Below are positions 10,650 to 23,449 of a stretch of DNA of 64,000 nt, one piece after another (the first letter of the stretch is position 1; the number at the start of each line of letters is the position of its first letter). Under the pieces are notes generated by a model. That model was not told where the DNA came from and made no database searches. It saw only the letters and a program-made list of their open reading frames with translations. Position numbers and translations under genes: made by a program. This stretch comes from Psettodes erumei (taxonomy: Eukaryota; Chordata; Actinopteri; Pleuronectiformes; Psettodidae). The stretch covers positions 1,197,001 to 1,261,000 of the forward strand of contig JAFBJZ010000656.1 of assembly GCA_016785225.1 (NCBI GenBank). The letters are read 5' to 3'.

Positions 10650-13600
10650 TCTCAGTAGTATGAAACAAATGCCGACCTGTCCGGTTTGGTGATTTATCAT
10701 CATATCATTTCATCAGCCGCTTAACAGTGGAAAAAGAAGAAATGTCTGGTTTGAAATGACTCACTGTATGCATGGCAGGGAGTATTTCCAAGCTGTCGTT
10801 TCCTCTCTGTGTCCAGCGCCGAGGCTGAATCCGAGGATCAGCCGAGCTAATTTGGAGCAGGTGATGTGGGGAAGTTATAATTGTGCTTTTGTTCACACAT
10901 TCACAGCTGACAATGTACCACCTGCCACTGTGTGAATCACTGATAATACGCCGTCTGTATTTGCCATGTGGTTTCCACCCAGAGTTTGTGTTACACATTA
11001 CATCTACTTCCATAATGACTCAGAGATGCTTTTCAAATAAGCTCATTAGAGATTCACTACATAAACTTAAATATATTGGTCACACATTTAAAGTCCAGAA
11101 AATCAGCACATTTATGCACCACTTCATATTTAAATATATTAATACATACTGTCAGTTCTAGCGAGGTATTTGACATCTGAATTGGTTTTGCTGTGCAGCA
11201 GTGTATCATTTCATTGTAATGTGAAATGTGGCCTGGCTGCTGGAGTTCATTATCCTGCTCCTGGCCAGGTGCCAGTTAGAGAGCGAACCTCTGAGCAGCT
11301 CTCAGATGAGTGTGAACTGCCCGCACAAAGGCTGGCTGTGCAAATCAGGTGACCGCACATCTCGCAGATTAACCAGCTCATTCTCACTCGCCGACGGAGC
11401 CTCTCCACACGGGCCGAGGCGTGTGATAGGCTCGGGTATTTTTAGACACGCTATTTGGAAGTGACTGAGGTGCGTGGCTTCCCTGTCAAACCTCCAAAGC
11501 CTCTCTTTTACCCTGATTGGAATTGATCAGGCCCCTCTACTTGAATGAAACAATGCCGCACGAGTTCCCGAACCCACCAACCCTTGGTGGTTATGCACTT
11601 GACGAAAGCAATGTTGTCAAAGAGCATTTTCCTTCTTCCTCTATATCATAGATCCTGTAGGCTATTTCTGTTTGACTACCCCACCCAAAAAAAGACACTT
11701 CATCAACAATAAAGAGGCTGACAGGAGTGTCATGCAGGCCCACGGTGAGCCAATCCGACAGGTCTACACCAAACGTCTCCTTGCTGACTTATTAGCATCC
11801 TGAAAAGTAGGTCAATCAAGGGAGGAGAGGAGAAGCTCAAGAAAACAAACAAAATTAGTACGCATTTTTGTGTTGGGAGTAGTGCAGCAAAAATAATACT
11901 GAATTTAGAAGGTACATATGTTTGAGTCATTGCAGGACTCTGCCTACCATTAGGAAGATTTTAAAATGGTATGAATAAAATATGTATCAAGGCCTGGTGT
12001 TGTGTTTAAGTGTAACAATTTGACTGGAAAACAAGTTGTAGGTCGTAGGGGCATTTCAGAGCCATCTTTAAATAACTAATCGCTGCTCATTAGCGCTATA
12101 TCTTCTCTGCTTTCAGCCCACTATGGTTTCTCACAAGCTAATTGCCAATTAATTCATGTAAGAGCCTTCCACAGCATTCATTCCCTACAGTCAGGGAATG
12201 GACCTCAGCTTTCCGTTGCTGCTGCCAAACAACTCAATGTGGCAGGGTACATACATCTTAAAGTCAACCAGGCCTTGTTTCTCAGGACTGTACAATTGTA
12301 AAATGACATTTAAATTGCTATTATTGCAATGATGGAAAAAAAGTTTACTCCCCTTCAGAAACAACTGTATTGGGATTAAGCAAAGAAAAGTCCATCCTGA
12401 AATATGGGATTTGTTTACGGTAGAAGACACACCGGGAGTCAGATATGATTCTTAAAAGGCGATATCATCATTAAGGAGAGCTAATACTGTACATTGTCAC
12501 ACTGTGATAATGATGACAGCGGCATCGGCTTCCGTTTGATCTGAAGCTAGTTTGAAGTTTGAGGCTTTCAGAGGCCCGTGTAACCTTGCTGCATTAATAA
12601 TGACAACAGTGATGTCAGCGCCTGCAGATGAGGATTGGCACAGATGAAGACAGAGGAGGCAGGCAGATGGAAGCATACCAAGCCCGATGTACAAAATAGT
12701 GAATTAATTGAATGCATGGCAGGGGAAATGACAATGCAGGTTTGAATGTACACGTGTGCTGGTGTCTGTCATTTACACAGATGATAACTATTTTATGCAG
12801 ATCATCTAAATATTTAATGGCATGTAAAGGCTTTTTTTCTCGATATGCTGTGTTCGCATATTTATTTGCTTTTAAGCCTCAGTGAACAACTGTGTTGATG
12901 GCTCACAGTGGATTCAATAAAGTTGTGATTATGGGGAAGTATGGACGTTTGCAAATGGCCTACTTGCACATTTATCACTCATTTTACTGGGCCTATAATT
13001 CACTCTCTGGCCCGTCATTTAAAAGCACAATGCACAGCACATATTGCAAATGCACACGTACAGAAATCCTTTGATGGATCTGTGTTATAATATGCATGCA
13101 ACATCCTAATTATTCTGGCTGCGGGGAGGCCAGGATTGCCAGCGAAATGCAAAGTCAAAGTGACTTGGTATTGATAGCAAAGCTGCAGATAGCTCGAGGT
13201 AGATTTAGTTGTTTTTTTTTTTCTTGTCTTCTGCACTCAAATTGTTATCAGGGCAGTGCTGGAAGCCATCCGCACTAACTTTGATCACTTCTACAATCAT
13301 GACCGTAGAGGAATCACCAAATATTATTGCTTTGTCCCGCATTCAGCTCTGCCCTCTTCCCTGGAAATAAAAGGAGCAGAAGAGGAGAAAGGCTAGTACT
13401 TTTCAGGGGAAAAGGATTTTCTTCTACATCTGTGCCTTTTCTCTGACAGATCTTTGAAGTTATTTGTATCCTTGGGCAAAGCAGAAGTACTGAGTGTGAT
13501 AGCGTCTTATTCGCTGCTACATTTGGTTTTTGTTTTGTTTCTTTTCTTGACTTTTTGTTTTGCAGTGTAGCATATTTTAGACACACCAATGGCGGCTGAG

Positions 13601-16480
13601 CCTAAGGGAGTTACAGCCTGTCTGCATGCAGAGTGCACTTGTTAGGGTCTCTAGGTTCTAGCGGTGGAGATCAAAATAACACTGTATGAACAGAGAGCTG
13701 CAGAATTGCTGCGGGAACGTGGTAAATCTCTGTCCTGGCGACAGATTTATTTGTATACAGGCCTGATTTTCCCACCGCAGTCTGAACTTTTGACTTATGT
13801 TTGATGGCCAATAACTTGACATTAGGGCCATGCCATGCTGCATTATGCAACAAAATATTACAAACCTCGCACTTCTGTCGGGTTGTTAGGAGTGGCATGA
13901 ACAATAATTCAAAGGTATTGACCTTTTCAGTTTTAAAGGATATGATTTTAAACGAGCCCGAGAGTCCACAACCATGCTGCGAGCTTTGAGAGGACACAGC
14001 AGCGCTTTGAGCTCAACGCTAACAACATCGCATTAACGTGCTCACAGTCCAAGCGTACAGGGTCAGTCCACTCCAGGAGCTGATGACAGTTTTCTGTGTG
14101 TAGTGGATAACCACGCTGAGCCATGTCGCCATGGTCCCGGTGAGGTCTGGTCCACCCTCAGTGTGGGTGTAGAAGGGAAGGATTTTTGAAGTGCTTTTAA
14201 TTCACTGCAAAACAGGCTTGATAAACCCAGTGATTCACATGCAATGGATTGCTGAGTGGGCTGACAGGGCACGGGAGACCCCTGAGCCCCTGCTTAACAT
14301 TTCTTGGTGAGAGGTCACAGAGGTTAACTCAAAGAAGAGATGTCCCTGTCATTTTGTTTTGTTTTTGCTCCTGATCCTTTCCAGCATCTTTGATACTGCG
14401 TATCCAAATGCAGTTGGTTTTTCTTTCATGTGTAGCCGCAGCCACAGCTTAGTGAGGTTACAGTAACATTTCATTAAAACGTACTGACAGTAGTGAAGTA
14501 ATTCAAGGCAGGACAGCAGAGCAGCGCCGCTTTAAGAAGCCTGTATGTCAGGCTTTTTTGATGGCTTCTTGTGATATTCTGTCTGACGTAGCACTTTGTG
14601 TAATACCTGTAAAGAGGAGGGTCTGTGTGGATAAAGTGTGACAGGGGAGGAAAAGCTTTCTTCATGTCCAGGGTGAACAAAATTGTGAACAAGGGTTTCA
14701 GGGTTTTTTTAAAAAAAAAAAGAACAGCACCTGAGAATATGGTACACCAGAAAAAATGTCAGTGAAAGAGAAAGTGAAGAGACTGAGAGACTCTGGATGT
14801 CTTGCTTCTATGTAAGAGTGGTGGGGGTGGGGGCTTTTAAATTTCTGTGCCCAGGGGCCCAATTTCTCATAATGCACCCATGAAACTGAGGCAGGTTTCT
14901 GAGTAGGTATCACTGCATACAGCAATATTTGCCTCCTATTCTAATATATTTGCATACTGTAATTGAAGCACAAACTCCCAGGGTGACAGACGCCATACGG
15001 AGCACATCTTTTTGCATTTATTTGTTTCTCATATCTGCGTTCCGCAGCATGCGCATAAAGCCATCTGCTCACCTTACAATAAGAGTAGCCAAGGTCTGAG
15101 ACATCAAGTCTGCACTCCGTACATGATGTCTGTCTGGAACTGTATGGCTTGTACTTCTATTTCATTTCAGCTGGAACTCCTATGGAGCCCTGTAGCTTCA
15201 CGCGTGCTATTCACACAGTCAAACAACATGTGTAGGGTCTAATGGATGTGCCAGGGCTTTGTCGCCACTTGTCAGGTGTGTTGGTATTCAAGGCTGCTGG
15301 CTCGATTGTATGGTGGAGCGCATTCACAGCGTGTTTTGAATCCCCACAAACCAACAAACTGCAGGAGCATTTATCATAATAACTGAGGTATCGCAGGTCG
15401 TTTGCAGCAGTTCATTTATAAAGTTATAAAGAGTCCTTCTTTTACACCATTGATAGCGGTGACAAATGCATCCATGGGTGCTGGCCAATCGAGTTGAAAG
15501 GGTGACTGGACCTGCGCAGTTCATCTTTGCCTGCTGAGAAAGCGATTGCCCCTTCGATCTCGTTTTCCAAGAAAGCTGCTCTCACAGATTATAATCTACT
15601 TGATTAGCGAGATTGTTCCCTCCACGGCAAAACAAATCAAAACAATCTAAAGAGCCGCTCTGCTGCACAACTGCAAGTGCCTTTGACTCATATGAATCAG
15701 CCATGTGTTCATTACTAAAATTAGACTGAAGGAAACGCTTCAACATTTTTTCTGCGTCTTTACAGTCTTTCATCTTGTGATCGTGCAATTTTTCCACGTG
15801 CAGAAAACGTAACAAAATCCATTGTATATACGCCATTATAGTTTGCTGAGTCACCGAGTTCCATACAAACTTTGATGAAATGTGATACTGTAGGGGAGGG
15901 GGAAAAGTATGTTCAATGTAATTTCCTGATTTATCAACTTATTAATTAATGGGGAACTTCTCAGAGACATTCAATTATTGCCTGCTTAAGCCTTCATTCA
16001 TTTAAAGCTATTACAATTCTTTGATTAAAACAAACGTGTGGGTTGTCAGTCCCGAGCAAGTGAAAAACCAGAGAGGGAAATTATTTTTCACCTGAGCTGA
16101 GCTCTGTAAATGTGGACATTATGGCTCTCGTGTCAAACATGGTAAAACAGGGTGAAACAAAGACAAGAAATAAATCCAAATACACAAATAATAAGCTTCT
16201 AATGCAGCCACATGAAAGCGCAAACAGGGCGTACAGCAGGACATCAAAGGGGAGGCAGCAATAAATGCAGATAGGATTGCAATATGTTTCAAACGCAGTG
16301 CTCTCGCTCAGGCACCGCAGGCAGTGAAAAAGTCACCTAGAATTATGGAAAGAAGAGGGGAAAAAAGGAACAATGTAACATGACCCGGAGCAGATCATAT
16401 TAAAATATGTAAAACTGTAATATAGTTCTATTATTTGCATTATTTAAAATAAATATTAATGGGAATCTACTAAAGGAAGA
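10650..16480. other. Noncoding stretch; weak exon candidate at 13252
   Basis: AT-rich DNA without a supportable gene. Points seen: an 8-bp-stem inverted repeat (12179-12186 with 12193-12200), an exon-like stretch starting at 13252 (listed separately), and a 90-codon minus-strand open frame at 15854-15582 with protein-like composition but no recognisable family and no splice context that I can defend. Confidence 0.5.
13252..13304 (+). other. Weak internal-exon candidate
   Basis: A T-rich tract (13210-13232) and the acceptor-like 'ttgttatcag' precede position 13252. From 13253 an open frame reads AVLEAIRTNFDHFYNHD and stays open to the stop at 13391. The composition is protein-like, but I do not recognise the family. 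The only nearby donor (ACC|GTAGAG, exon end 13304) is poor. It may be chance. Confidence 0.12.
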
Positions 16481-16489
16481 GGGCAAACT

Positions 16490-16900
16490 AGTTGGGAAAA
16501 CAAATAATCAAACTGAGAGGGTGGAAGAAAAAACAAAGGCGGATCAAGTTCCTCGTTCAGCCCGTCTTGTGTTTTGGTGCCCAGATCAAAAATCCATTTG
16601 GCTTCTGTCTGAAGCAGAACTGGGTTGTAGCCTCCACTCCTGGTGGGGAGTTCGATCAATAGGTCCATGTTCTAGGAAGTGGTTCACAATGGGGAAAGAG
16701 GAGTCTCTATTAATGCTGCTTTAATGTTCAGCAGTGCATGCTCTCAGAGTCCGCTGAGTTTTACCTCCGTTATAGTTTGGAGGTTAGGGGCAGTGAATAG
16801 CATGAAAAACTCTTGCTACCGTAGAAGTCCTTTCCTGTGATGGGGTTTAAGATACTTAATGAATCATATGCATGTGGATTAGTGAAACTGCACTTCATCC
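16490..16900 (-). pseudogene. Penelope-like retroelement remnant, GIY-YIG C-terminus
   Basis: Read on the minus strand, three short frames keep the order of the C-terminal part of Penelope-like elements. First comes SILNPITGKDFYGSKSF (about 16860-16810), like the 'HP.TGK.F.I...TC' stretch before the GIY-YIG domain. Next is KLSGL*EHALLNIKAALIETP (about 16765-16700), like the 'KLR.RISEH...I' segment. Last is the family's C-terminal signature: GGYNPVLLQTEAKWIFDLGT, then KTQDGLNEELD (about 16640-16540). At least one in-frame stop and a frame change separate them, and no reverse-transcriptase core is visible upstream to 17260. It is an old, dead, 5'-truncated copy. A related element with the same C-terminal fold is possible. 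The family call rests on remembered motif order. Confidence 0.65.
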
Positions 16901-16909
16901 TGCAGGAGG

Positions 16910-19900
16910 TCAAACTCCTTGAGCAGGGACAGAAGGTGACCTCATGACATTTTTCACTGAGGTCAAGGACATTTTTTTTGCTCTTTTTTGGCTGCAGCCA
17001 GTGTCTTATTTTTGGCACATTTTTGGTGAACGATGGACATCAGTGCTACCGTCTGTGACGATGAGCTTCTGTTGACTGCCTCACAACAGAAGCCACTGTC
17101 AGCTCTTAAAATGTGAACTAGCAGAGGTTGGAAAAGTGCAGTCCGCATGAGGGCTAATTTAACATGGCTCTGAACAGTAAGCAGTGAGGCTGATATTAAT
17201 GAGACGAAATTACAAACAGTAATGCTAATTACATGTATCATTGCTTGTGAATCCCACATGGTAGACTGAGCTGCTAAAAATCTGCTCCTCTATATAGAAA
17301 CGTCATTACAAAATGTAAATATATTAAATGCCTATTACTGAAATAAATAGTGTGAAAACTGAGGTTTGATTTCATGAAGATCTCAAGGAATACACATCAC
17401 TTTAAGATCTTTTTGAAAAGTAGTAGAAAAGCAAATACCTTATGTTCCGAGGTGCTGCCAATCCAAACAATCCCAACTCTGGAGCCTGTGCACACTGACC
17501 ACAAACAATTGGCTGCACCTCATGCAAACACCCACACAGTCCCATTCAAATGAGCAGATGCCAGTATCTTCTGAGGCTGTCTGCGGGGGAGTCCACCTGA
17601 GAGGAGCAGCTCGGTCGTGAACTCTGCGTGACACCCGCGTGCAAATGTACCTCGGCTGCCATCGCTGAATAATTTGTGGGCTGCCAGCTGAACCGGGTTA
17701 AATGGTCTCCGTCAGAGATGCACTCCGCTCTGCAATCTCAACTGTTTGTCTTTCATGAAGGCAAAACAAGGTCACAGAGTGGGGGTTGCATAACCGAGTT
17801 CTCAAATATGTATTCGCCACTCTATGGATGTTTTCCCGGCCGCTCGGTTTGACTGACGTATGCAGGTGGAACGACACGAGCCCTACACATTTAAATAGTA
17901 GCTCTCGTTAATATTGCAGGGACATTATCATAGACACTTGTCCAAAGACTTGTAATTTCCTCATGGTGCTACTGAAAGGAAGACCTATGAACTATAAATT
18001 ACCGTGCTCTAGCTCTCCATAAATAATATCCCCCTGACCCTGTCGCCTGAGTCAAGAACTATGCTACTCTACGCAGTACATTAAGTTACTGCTATGTAAT
18101 TTACTGTCTATGAGAAGCCTACTTTCACATGATTTGTGCCTGAAACACGGTATCTTAACATGTATACTAATACACATTGTCAGAGAAATACATTAGTCAA
18201 ATGATAAGGGGCAGGCAATGGGTTTTTATACAGTGTTGGCAAGCAAGGTTGTTGAAATCAGGACGGTGGCTAGGTGGTCCTGGTTCAACACAAAGATATT
18301 TGTAATGTAAGATTTTTCTTTTTGAAATGATTATATATTGTCTGATACATTTTTTGGTATATTTAGATCAATTGGGGCCACAGAGCAAGCTGCAAATATT
18401 GTCACATTATGCAGTAACACCATTAGCTTTCATCTGGAGTTGTGTTAGTGGCGTTCCCTGCTAAATGGGGCAGCATATAATGACATTATCAGAGCTTTTT
18501 CAAACTGTGAAGCTGCACAGACAGATGGGTTTGTCATGACAACTGATCCCTTTCACATTGCATATGGTCATTTGAGCCGCTGCTGATATAAAAATGATGA
18601 TTAGTGCAGCTCTCCAGCTCTAAGGATAGCATAAGCTCAAAGCTGGCTGATATAATAAGGGGCAGGTAGAGCAGTGCATGCAGTCCATACAATGTCATAT
18701 AATGTTACCTCTTTTTTTGTCCTGAAATCTGCATCTGAGTTTGTGCTCAGCACCACCAAGAAAAATGCCATTACAAACAAAGTGCTTAGCCAATAAATGA
18801 CTTTGAATCCTTTATGTTATTGCAATTTCCTCTTGGGAGAAAAACAAAGCTGTAATAGCAGGGAACTGTGGACAAAAGAATCAGAGGAGAAATTACTGCC
18901 ACATAAGATGAAGAGTTATCAAAAGATTTAGGTACCCAGTGAGATATAACTCTATAATCACAGTCAATTCCATCTCCGCTGAGTACACATCACCACGACG
19001 TAAAGTGCTGGTGCTTCTATTCTTTGTGATATGCAACACATTCATTGCGGGGGCTTTTCTCCAGCGAGATCACTGATGCATGCTTGACCAAGTAGGAACA
19101 ATGGGGATATCAATTAGAAAGAGTGGCTCACCCACCTGTCTGGAAGCCTGATCAGCATGGGCCATCTGCAGGCGCAAGCAGTCTCACACATAGATCTTCC
19201 AACGAGGCAGCGCTTAGGGGGGAAATGTTGGATTCACACCCCATTTAGCCCATTATTAACATAAATCATTTTGGAATAAACACTTCTGCTGGCTAGAACT
19301 CCACTGGAGCTCAGCAGTCGATGCTCTCCCACTTTACTACTTCCATATGGTTTTCCATTTTTCCTTATTAATGATGCTTCTTAAAACTGCGCAAACCTTT
19401 TAACGGTTTTCTTTTCTTTATTTACTTCAAGAGATCTCGAAGTCAACATCCTCAGTTTTTCTACAAAGTTTTTGTACCATGTAGTATCGGGTAGAATTCA
19501 TTTTTTCCAAACCACTTTCAGAAGTACAATATTTATTTATATGCTAATGCACAATTCAGTTCCACCCAATCTCATGCTGTTTAAGGTAAGTTTGAATATC
19601 CCAGCTCGTCCCCACTGGCACATACGTGCGGCCGGAACTGAAGCTTTAACAGCAGTTTAATTGCCCTGAACATCTCAATCTGTGAATACATTTTGCAAAA
19701 GTGAAAAGAGACATTGCTCATCTTTTATTTAACAAACAGAAAACTGACAACACACAGTATACTGTACCAGAGGTCCAAGTTTACCGAACCTAGTGCTTTA
19801 TAGGACCTCCAGGGAAAGTACAGGCAGTCCAGACCCACAAGATGCATCTACTTCATGCTGTGCAATATGACATACTGTACTGCATGTATTGCTGTGTATG

Positions 19901-22900
19901 CCATCATCCTCTGCAGACTCTATTTATGCTTGTACTGTATTATAGACTACCTTAGTGTCTTCTCTGAATTTATAGATTTAATAATTATTGAAGTTTTGGC
20001 CTAAGTTTTGTCCAATAAGACTGCGCCTGTGAGTCCTCACATTATCCATTGTCTTTATTTTTTTGGATGCAGGGAATTTTTTTTCTTCCTTTTTTTCCAG
20101 TGCGGAGTATAGGAAATTATATTTTGAGTCATCAAAGTGAAGCCCTGAATTATTCATGTCTCTATGCAGGTCTGAATGTTGCAACGTACTCTCTAAAAGC
20201 ATGTGCGCCCGTATTGGCTTTTCACAGAAGCAAGAATAGCCAAGGATACATTGCATTTTGTTTGCAGCCATCTGGCAGCGCAAGTCAAGGGCGTGACAGC
20301 CACCATGACACAGGAAGCCGTTGTCTTCTCATCTGCAATCACGTGCTTGATTTGTGTTTGAACCGATAAGGTAGTTTATCATGAGATGTGAGAGAAAGAC
20401 TGCCACAGGGGCGCGGAGCAAGGATTCGGCACATCATGCGTCTGTGCACCTATGAAAGGTGTGGAAATTTTCTCCACATGTTCCAGTTTCCTCCTGCCTG
20501 TGATTGGCTCCAGTTGAAAAGGAGACCTGTCCAACTTCATGTGACTGCTCCTCTCAAGCCCTTTCAGAAAAAGAATATGCGGCACTGCTGTGTTCCTGTT
20601 CCTGAAAATTTATTGCGGCGATCTCAGCAGAAGGAGAGGCATTTGGTTAGATTTGCGGCATGCTAAATGTGTTACGGAAATGTTACTAGGTCAGCTCTTG
20701 CATGGTTGCCATTGTGACTCAGTGGCACCTATTCAAATATGAGTCCAACATGGGTAAATTGCCATGATTATTTATGTGTGTTAGCTTGTGAGCTGTTGGT
20801 TCACTTCTGCCCAAATGCTATGAAATGCTCCAGCAACCTGCAACCTTTAAATATATGAATGGCACAGAGGAAATGAAAAGATAAATACCTGAGAAAGCCA
20901 CAGTCATTAGTGATACGCTGGATGGTTGTATGTGTCACTGCAGCAGCACCATTATGCAGTAGAAATAGCAGATAATAAGCTCTATTTATAATATCCACAT
21001 ATCTATGCATCTGATTGTCCCGCTCCAATAAACAAAAGGGTTCAATGCATCCAGCTCGGCATGAAGCCTTTTCTTATTGCTCTACCTCGAGAAAATCAAA
21101 TCCTGCAGCTAATTTATTCATATCTTCCTGTTTCTCCATGGCCTGGCATTGAAAACAGAGGAAAGGGAAAGACAGAATTTAAGATCCTCCATTTAAATAT
21201 TCTCCCAGACCCTTTTTATGGTCCTTTGATCCAGTGAAAAGAGATGGACAGAGAGTTGACAGAGTCAGACATTAACGGGTCCAAGTTAAACATCTCCACC
21301 TCTGCCTCTCATCCTATTTTAGGAAAATTTGGAAAAGTGCGTATGCCCTCAGCAAACCCTCGCTGGTGAGAGGTTTTAAGAGATGTAGTTGCTTAGTGAC
21401 GATTGTGGCTGAGGTGTAACGGAGAAGACTACAGCAGCTCTGTGCCTCTTCAAATGGTAAATATGCCCCACAGCCACGTTAACCTAACATTGCTCAGATT
21501 AAGATCTCTAACAACTGTTCATTTCTGTGCTGTCGAGCGACGAGCCAGTAGATCAGAGCGAGAATTGTCACGGCATTGCGCGCTGATTGATTCTGCTTTG
21601 TTCCGGCAGACAAATAAAACAGTTTTACACTCCCCGCAAACAGAGTTTTATCTCGGGCACAGGGGGAGGGAGAGGCTGAACACATTCCAAAGAACAACCA
21701 CACACTAAAAGCTCACTCTCCAACGCTTGATTTGTGCAGCGTGTCAACTTGCCTGTGGAACTTTGTTCACTTGTCATCTGGAGGAGACATTAGCCAACAT
21801 TAGCTTTAAGGTTAGCACAAGCGAAAGACTCAACAAGTGCTCTATATAGCACGAATATGTGTGCTCACAAATACAGACACCCAAAAAGCATGGAGTTACC
21901 CATATAATGACAATGACATGGCTGGTGAATATTTTTTATAGTTTAAAGACGTGTACGTCGTTGTGGATGGAGTGTTCCTCGCAGAATGTCTAACAAGACT
22001 GGCAGGCTCAGAATACCACTGTTTTGGTGTGTGCATGTGTTGCGCTATAGGGAGTGGTCCTAAGATCACAGGGCGAAGGCTGCAAGCAAAATGCATCTTT
22101 AATTCGGAAGTTGTTTATCTTTCCCCCTGTTAGCAGTGCAAAAGTCTGTGTGATGTAGAAAATCTCTCAGCAATAATTACACTCCATTTCAGTTGATGCG
22201 CTGAGGAAATAGCTCTCGGTAAATCCTGGAAACAATCTTTAACGCCATCGGAGAGGAGGAGTGTTTACATCGACGCGGTGTCAGTAATTCCTCACTGAGA
22301 CTAATTTCCTAAAGGTTAAACTTGTGTTTGTCCCTGACAAGCCCGGTGAAGATGGTACAAGGGTAAATCATGCAGAGTAAGTAAACCGTGTCCAACTGTT
22401 TGAGATATTGGGTAATTTTCACTACCTGTTTATGCAAAGCCCTGCACACTTTGCACCAGGACAATATGCTTTAAATTCCCTCTCTCCCTTCTATACAGAC
22501 AGCAGTGAGGAGGGAGAAGCCACTGTACCTACAGTGTAACAGGATTTACACTGCATTTTCATGAGCCCTCTCCACACTACATTAGGCAGAGAGTGGAGAT
22601 AGACCTAATAATGCACGGCCCTTCTTTTTCTACAGTGATGAGCTTATTTCAGCCATCACCCTTGAGAAATCTTCTTTATTACCTTTAGCGAGCGTTTGCT
22701 GAGCAGGCGTGCTCTTTTTCACTAACAGGATGCCACAGGATCCAAACACTTACTGTCGGTAGATTCTTGTCAACTAACCTGTGAAAGCACAGAGGCTCTG
22801 GTTACGAGCATGCAGGGCTTAAACTCACAACTTGCTAAAAATCGTGTTTTCATGTTTGTTGGCTTCAGCAGAACAATGGTTCCTCCTGCAAGCAAACACT

Positions 22901-23400
22901 TGAAAACTTCGTTTCAGCCACGCATGTTCAGTAACTGCTGTATTTTGATCCTTTTACTGGTCCTGTAATGTCACAGGGAATACTAAGACTGTTATTTTAA
23001 AGAGACTTAAAACAACTGACCTAAACAGTAGCTCTCTAAAGGATGTGTGGTGTTGGAGAGATCCGAATGTTTAGCAGGAAGGTAGGGTTCAGTTAAAGAT
23101 GGTATTGTGGGATATTTGGGATCCAGTGTGTTTGGAGCTTCTACAATATCAGAGTCTTAAAGTTAATCAGTGACTTAAAGACCCTCCTGCAGCTGAGACT
23201 CAAGTTTGAGTTGTCACCACAATAGGTGCTTGTTTTTGTCAGAATTAACAATAAATGGCAGAAACCACCCTGGTTCCACATTGGATGGATCCTCATGAGT
23301 CAGAATGTCAGCCATTATTTCATTGGATCCCAAATTTACACAATTGACACCTGCACCTGCAGCATAGGACTAATTTTGGGCAGGAAGCAGCACAGAAAGA
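16910..23400. other. Noncoding stretch, nothing distinctive
   Basis: AT-rich sequence with open frames of 106 codons or fewer and no domain, tandem repeat, RNA gene or recognised transposon. Possible conserved noncoding elements cannot be told from neutral DNA without alignment. Confidence 0.5.
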
Positions 23401-23407
23401 ATTAAAC

Positions 23408-23442
<35 letters not shown>
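23408..23442. repeat. (TAT)n microsatellite
   Basis: About 11-12 perfect ATT/TAT units. The asparagine run in the minus-strand frame at 23594-23370 is a translation of this repeat, not a protein feature. Confidence 0.97.
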
Positions 23443-23443
<1 letters not shown>

Positions 23444-23449
23444 ACTCAG

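Noticed and set aside
12179..12200. 8-bp-stem inverted repeat CATTCCCT / AGGGAATG
   Set aside because: Short stems of this size are expected often by chance; no precursor-length hairpin around it.
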